In this document: in pieces, positions 21,677 through 24,636 of the stretch
Layout: every line of letters begins with the position of its first letter
How positions within the stretch are numbered: position 1 is the stretch's first letter
DNA from: JBBSIG01 sp038232215
GTDB lineage: Bacteria > Actinomycetota > Thermoleophilia > Gaiellales > Gaiellaceae
Reading direction: 5' to 3'
Length of the DNA stretch: 24,636 bases
Assembly: GCA_038232215.1 (NCBI GenBank)
Contig: JBBSIG010000005.1
Span: 1-24,636 of the forward strand
Translations under genes and position numbers: made by a program
The notes under the pieces: model-generated
Told to the model about the DNA's origin: nothing
What the model saw: only the letters and a program-made list of their open reading frames with translations
Databases searched by the model: none

Positions 21677-23032
21677 GTGACGGGGGAGGTGATCGCCGGC
21701 CGCTACCGTCTCTCCGGGCCGCTCGGGGAGGGTGCGATGGCGGAGGTCTGGGCGGCCGAAGACCTCGAGCTCGGCCGCAGCGTCGCGATCAAGCTCCTCG
21801 GGCGAGACGCCGACCGCGAGCGCTTCGAGCGCGAGGCCAGGGCGGCCGCGGCGCTGTCGCATCCGAACATCGTCGGCCTCTACGACTACGGCGATGTGGA
21901 GGGCCGGCCCTACATCGTCTTCGAGCACCTGCCCGGCGGCACGCTGGAGGAGCGGCTCACCGGATCGCCCCTCGCCGACGGGGAGACCGCCCGTATCGCG
22001 ACCGGCCTGGCGGAAGCGCTCGGGCACGCGCATGCGCGCGGGCTCGTCCACCGCGACCTCAAGCCCGCGAACGTCCTCTTCGACGCGGAGGGACGTCCGA
22101 AGCTCGCCGACCTCGGGATCGCCCGCATGGCCGCCGAGGGCACGCTCACCGCGGCGGGGACGGTGATGGGAACGGCCGCCTACATCTCCCCGGAGCAGGC
22201 CGCCGGCGAGACCGCTACGCCCGCGAGCGACGTCTACTCGTTCGGCGTCCTGCTGTTCCGGATGCTCACCGGACGGCTACCGTTCGAGTCCGAGCAGCCG
22301 CTCGAGCTCGTGCGCAAGCACCTCGAGGAGCTCGCTCCCGCGGTCTCGAGCGTGCGCGCGGGCGCGCCCGCTGCGCTCGAGCGGCTCGCGGCGAGGACGC
22401 TCGCGAAGGACCCAGGCGAGCGGCCGGTCGACGGAGCCGCCCTGCTGGACGAGCTCCGGACGCTCACGCCTCTGCGTCCTGCCGCGGCGGACGAGGCGAC
22501 GGCCGTGCTTCCGAGGCGCGGGCCGACACGCGCAGGCCGGCCACGTCTTCCCGCGGCGGCGCTCCTGGCCGGCCTCGTCGTGCTCGCCGCCGCCGGCGCG
22601 GCAGTCGCGATCCTCTCCACCGACACCGACTCGAAGCCTGCCGTCGAGACGGCGACCCGTCCGAAGACGAAGGCGTCTCGACCCGCCTCGAGACGAGCGC
22701 CTGCGCCGCCGCGAGCCACACCGGCGGCGGCGACCACGGAGAGGACGACCGGCAAGGGGAAGGAGCGGACGGCCGGCGCGCCCACGACGCCGGCGGCGGC
22801 CGTGTCGACCGAGGGCCGAGAGCCGTCGGCCACCAGGCCGGCCGTCGCCCGGGCTCAGACGACCCGAACAGCGCCGACGGTCGCCCCCACGGTCGTGTCG
22901 TCGACGATCGCGCCCTCGCCGACCGTGACCGAGCCGGAGCCGACCGCGCCCGCGGCGACCGACGTCGAGGAGCCGACGACCGACACTGCGACGGTAGAGC
23001 CGACGACCACGGCAACCGAGCCCGAGGGGTAG
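21677..23032 (+). CDS. Transmembrane Ser/Thr protein kinase (PknB-like, no PASTA domains)
   Basis: A 451-residue protein. The kinase domain (about 8-265) has the glycine loop LGEGAMAEVW, Lys39 in VAIKLL, HRDLKPANVL with Asp127, DLG at 145-147 (DFG in most kinases), GTAAYISPEQ and a DVYSFGVLLFRMLTGR block. A membrane helix follows at about 291-313, then a roughly 135-residue outer tail rich in Thr, Pro and Ala with no PASTA repeat. The tail could be glycosylated or simply span the wall; this is inference. The GTG at 21677 has a TAAGCT box 6 bases upstream. Two glycosyltransferase genes follow on the same strand. Confidence 0.95.
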   Translation: MTGEVIAGRYRLSGPLGEGAMAEVWAAEDLELGRSVAIKLLGRDADRERFEREARAAAALSHPNIVGLYDYGDVEGRPYIVFEHLPGGTLEERLTGSPLADGETARIATGLAEALGHAHARGLVHRDLKPANVLFDAEGRPKLADLGIARMAAEGTLTAAGTVMGTAAYISPEQAAGETATPASDVYSFGVLLFRMLTGRLPFESEQPLELVRKHLEELAPAVSSVRAGAPAALERLAARTLAKDPGERPVDGAALLDELRTLTPLRPAAADEATAVLPRRGPTRAGRPRLPAAALLAGLVVLAAAGAAVAILSTDTDSKPAVETATRPKTKASRPASRRAPAPPRATPAAATTERTTGKGKERTAGAPTTPAAAVSTEGREPSATRPAVARAQTTRTAPTVAPTVVSSTIAPSPTVTEPEPTAPAATDVEEPTTDTATVEPTTTATEPEG

Positions 23033-23035
23033 GCT
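23030..23035 (+). promoter_or_regulatory. Possible -10 box of the GT2 gene, overlapping the kinase stop
   Basis: TAGGCT begins with the kinase TAG stop and ends 9 bases before GTG 23045. It is identical to the box before the small Cys-rich gene. The TA is forced by the stop codon, so this one is weaker evidence. Confidence 0.2.
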
Positions 23036-23044
23036 CGGCGCCCC

Positions 23045-23983
23045 GTGATCTCCGTCGTCGTCCCGATCTACAACGAGGAGCGGAGCGTGGCGCTCCTGCA
23101 CGACGAGCTGCGCTCGGCGCTCGAGCCGCTCGAGCAACCGTGGGAGACGATCTTCGTCGACGACGGCTCCACGGACGGCTCGTTCGCGGCCCTGACCCGT
23201 TTGCACGCCCGGGAGGAGCACGTCCGGGTCGTCCGGCTCCGCCGCAACTTCGGCAAGGCCGCCGCCCTCGCCGCCGGCTTCGAGCAGGCCCGAGGCGACG
23301 TCGTCGTCACGCTCGACGGCGACCTCCAGGACGACCCCGGCGAGATCTCCCGTCTGCTCGCGAAGCTCGACGAGGGCTTCGACCTCGTCTCGGGCTGGAA
23401 GGCGACCCGCCGCGACCCGTGGACGCGGCGCGTGCTCTCGCGCCTGTTCAACTCGGCCACGGCGCGGCTCTCGGGTGTGCGTCTGCACGACATGAACTGC
23501 GGTCTCAAGGCCTACCGAGCGGAGGTCGCCCACGGGCTCGACCTCTACGGGGAGCTGCACCGCTTCGTGCCCGTCCTGGCCCATTCGCGGGGCTACCGTG
23601 TCGCCGAGGTCCCCGTCAACCACAGGCCGCGGGAGTACGGTCGCTCGCGGTACGGGCCCGAGCGCTACCTGCGCGGCTTCCTGGACCTCCTGACCGTGTC
23701 GTTCATGGGCCGCTACCGGCACCGGCCGCTCCACCTCTTCGGCGGGCTCGGGTTGTCGCTCGGGGTGCTCGGCCTTGCGATTCTCGCCTACCTGACCGTC
23801 GTCAAGCTGAGCGGCCACGCGATCGGGCAGCGCCCGCTCCTCACCCTCGGCGTGCTCCTCGTCGTCGTCGGGCTGCAGTTCTTCTCGCTCGGGCTGATCA
23901 GCGAGCTGGTCACGAGCCAGCACGAGGAGCGCACCCGGGGGCGCGGGCGGGCGGAGCTGCACGTGGACGAGCTCCTCCTGTAG
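23045..23983 (+). CDS. GT2 polyprenyl-phosphate sugar transferase (DPM1/GtrB type)
   Basis: A 312-residue membrane glycosyltransferase. The GT2 domain (1 to about 220) has ISVVVPIYNEERS, IFVDDGSTDGS, RRNFGKAAALAAGFEQARGD and the DxD metal site in TLDGDLQDDP (Asp91, Asp93). HDMNCGLKAYR and NHRPREYGRSRYG are typical of dolichol- or undecaprenyl-phosphate glucosyl/mannosyltransferases. Two helices follow (about 232-254 and 263-290). It would load a sugar on a lipid carrier for cell-envelope glycosylation; which sugar cannot be told. The GTG lies 12 bases after the kinase stop and the next glycosyltransferase follows within 4 bases, so the three form an operon. Confidence 0.94.
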   Translation: MISVVVPIYNEERSVALLHDELRSALEPLEQPWETIFVDDGSTDGSFAALTRLHAREEHVRVVRLRRNFGKAAALAAGFEQARGDVVVTLDGDLQDDPGEISRLLAKLDEGFDLVSGWKATRRDPWTRRVLSRLFNSATARLSGVRLHDMNCGLKAYRAEVAHGLDLYGELHRFVPVLAHSRGYRVAEVPVNHRPREYGRSRYGPERYLRGFLDLLTVSFMGRYRHRPLHLFGGLGLSLGVLGLAILAYLTVVKLSGHAIGQRPLLTLGVLLVVVGLQFFSLGLISELVTSQHEERTRGRGRAELHVDELLL

Positions 23984-23986
23984 CGC

Positions 23987-24636
23987 GTGCGCGTCCTGTA
24001 CTTCGGGACGTACGAGCGCGGCTATCCGCGGAACTCCCAGGTGATCTCGTGCCTGCGGCGAGCCGGAGTCGAGGTCGACGAGCGCCACCGCGCGGTCTGG
24101 GAGCCGGGCGGAGCCAACTGGACGGCTGGGACCCGCGCGGCGCTCAGGTTACTCGCCGCCGAGCTCCGACTTCTCCGCCGGGCGGAGCCCTACGACGCGC
24201 TCGTGGTCGGCTATCCGGGCCACTTCGACCTGCCGGCCGCGAGACAGGTCGCCCAGGGGCGGCCCGTCGTCTTCAACCCGCTCGTGGCGCTCGCCGACAC
24301 GCTCGTGCACGACCGGGGGCGCTTTCGCCCGGGCTCGCCGCCGGCGCGGCTGCTCCGCGCGGTAGACCGGTACGCCTTCCGCGCAGCCGACGCGGTCGTC
24401 GCGGACACGGAGGTCAACGCAGAGCACTTCGCGCGGTTGGCGGGGCTTCCCCGTCACCGGCTCGAGGTCTGCCTCGTCGGCGCCGAGGAACGGCTGTTCC
24501 AGCCCGGCTGGAGCCCGGGGGACGGGTCGGCCGCGCTCTTCGTCGGCAAGCTGATCCCGCTGCACGGGCTCTCGACGATCCTCGAGGCGGCCAGTCTCGC
24601 GCCCGACCTGCCGATCCGGGTGATCGGACGCGGGCA
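23987..24636 (+). CDS. GT4-type glycosyltransferase, C-terminus beyond window
   Basis: An open frame from GTG 23987 to the window end (216 complete codons). It begins RVLYFGTYERGYPRNSQ, continues with an N-terminal GT-B domain (YDALVVGYPGHFDLPAAR, PVVFNPLVALADTLVHD, AVDRYAFRAADAVVADTE), and enters the donor domain at AALFVGKLIPLHGLSTILEA, the usual GT4 text before the nucleotide-sugar site. The catalytic E-x7-E region lies past the edge. It starts 4 bases after the GT2 stop, so it is co-transcribed and probably works in the same envelope glycan pathway. Sugar and acceptor are unknown. Confidence 0.88.
   Translation, partial: MRVLYFGTYERGYPRNSQVISCLRRAGVEVDERHRAVWEPGGANWTAGTRAALRLLAAELRLLRRAEPYDALVVGYPGHFDLPAARQVAQGRPVVFNPLVALADTLVHDRGRFRPGSPPARLLRAVDRYAFRAADAVVADTEVNAEHFARLAGLPRHRLEVCLVGAEERLFQPGWSPGDGSAALFVGKLIPLHGLSTILEAASLAPDLPIRVIGRG

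Noticed and set aside
22277..24088. A 603-codon minus-strand open frame opposite the kinase and GT2 genes.
   Set aside because: Low-complexity Arg/Gly/Asp-rich translation with no motif, covering two unmistakable plus-strand genes.

Overview
The window is about 24.6 kb of very GC-rich (roughly 70% or more, by eye) bacterial chromosome. It is densely coding with tiny gaps, and GTG starts are very common. The protein types suggest an actinobacterium of the Thermoleophilia (Gaiellales/Solirubrobacterales) kind; this taxonomic guess rests on protein style, not on a marker gene. I see no rRNA, tRNA, CRISPR array, insertion sequence or phage gene. No stretch longer than about 185 bases lacks a gene.

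Left end (1-1502, minus strand): a VapB/Phd-type antitoxin and VapC-type PIN toxin lead into a SIS-domain (GlmS-isomerase-like) protein that runs off the left edge. Then comes a long minus-strand gene train from 12081 down to 1678. In transcription order it holds a GT20 trehalose-6-phosphate-synthase-like enzyme, moaC, a MoaB/Mog protein, a UbiA-type prenyltransferase (probably the menaquinone enzyme MqnP), ccmA, ccmB, ccmC, ccmD, a CcsA/HemX protein, hemA, hemC, hemD, a SAM hydrolase (DUF62 family) and a class I methyltransferase. Most junctions are 4-base GTGA stop/start overlaps, so translation is probably coupled. The theme is haem synthesis, haem delivery to c-type cytochromes, quinone prenylation and molybdenum cofactor, that is, respiratory-chain assembly.

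Middle (12176-17767): a 59-residue Cys-rich protein on the plus strand sits between the two trehalose genes. On the minus strand lie a TreT-like GT4 glycosyltransferase preceded by an RsbW-like anti-sigma ATPase, then an HtrA-type serine protease preceded by an OmpR-type regulator and a sensor kinase. The last trio resembles the mycobacterial MprA-MprB-PepD envelope-stress module.

Right end (17819-24636): a plus-strand operon encodes a polytopic membrane protein with an M28-peptidase-like ectodomain, overlapping a class D/E-like sortase gene. Then come moeA (minus), and divergently a transmembrane Ser/Thr kinase, a polyprenyl-phosphate-type GT2 glycosyltransferase and a GT4 glycosyltransferase cut by the right edge.

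The most notable observations are: (i) the M28-like ectodomain lacks the catalytic Glu pair and the last His ligand; (ii) most transcription-unit starts show a TANNNT box only 6-10 bases upstream of the start codon, suggesting widespread leaderless mRNAs, with two divergent gene pairs sharing a nearly symmetric -10 box; (iii) the CxCxxxCxC mini-protein; (iv) a perfect 17-base palindrome in front of the SAM-hydrolase ribosome binding site; and (v) a probable CTG start for the Mog protein.
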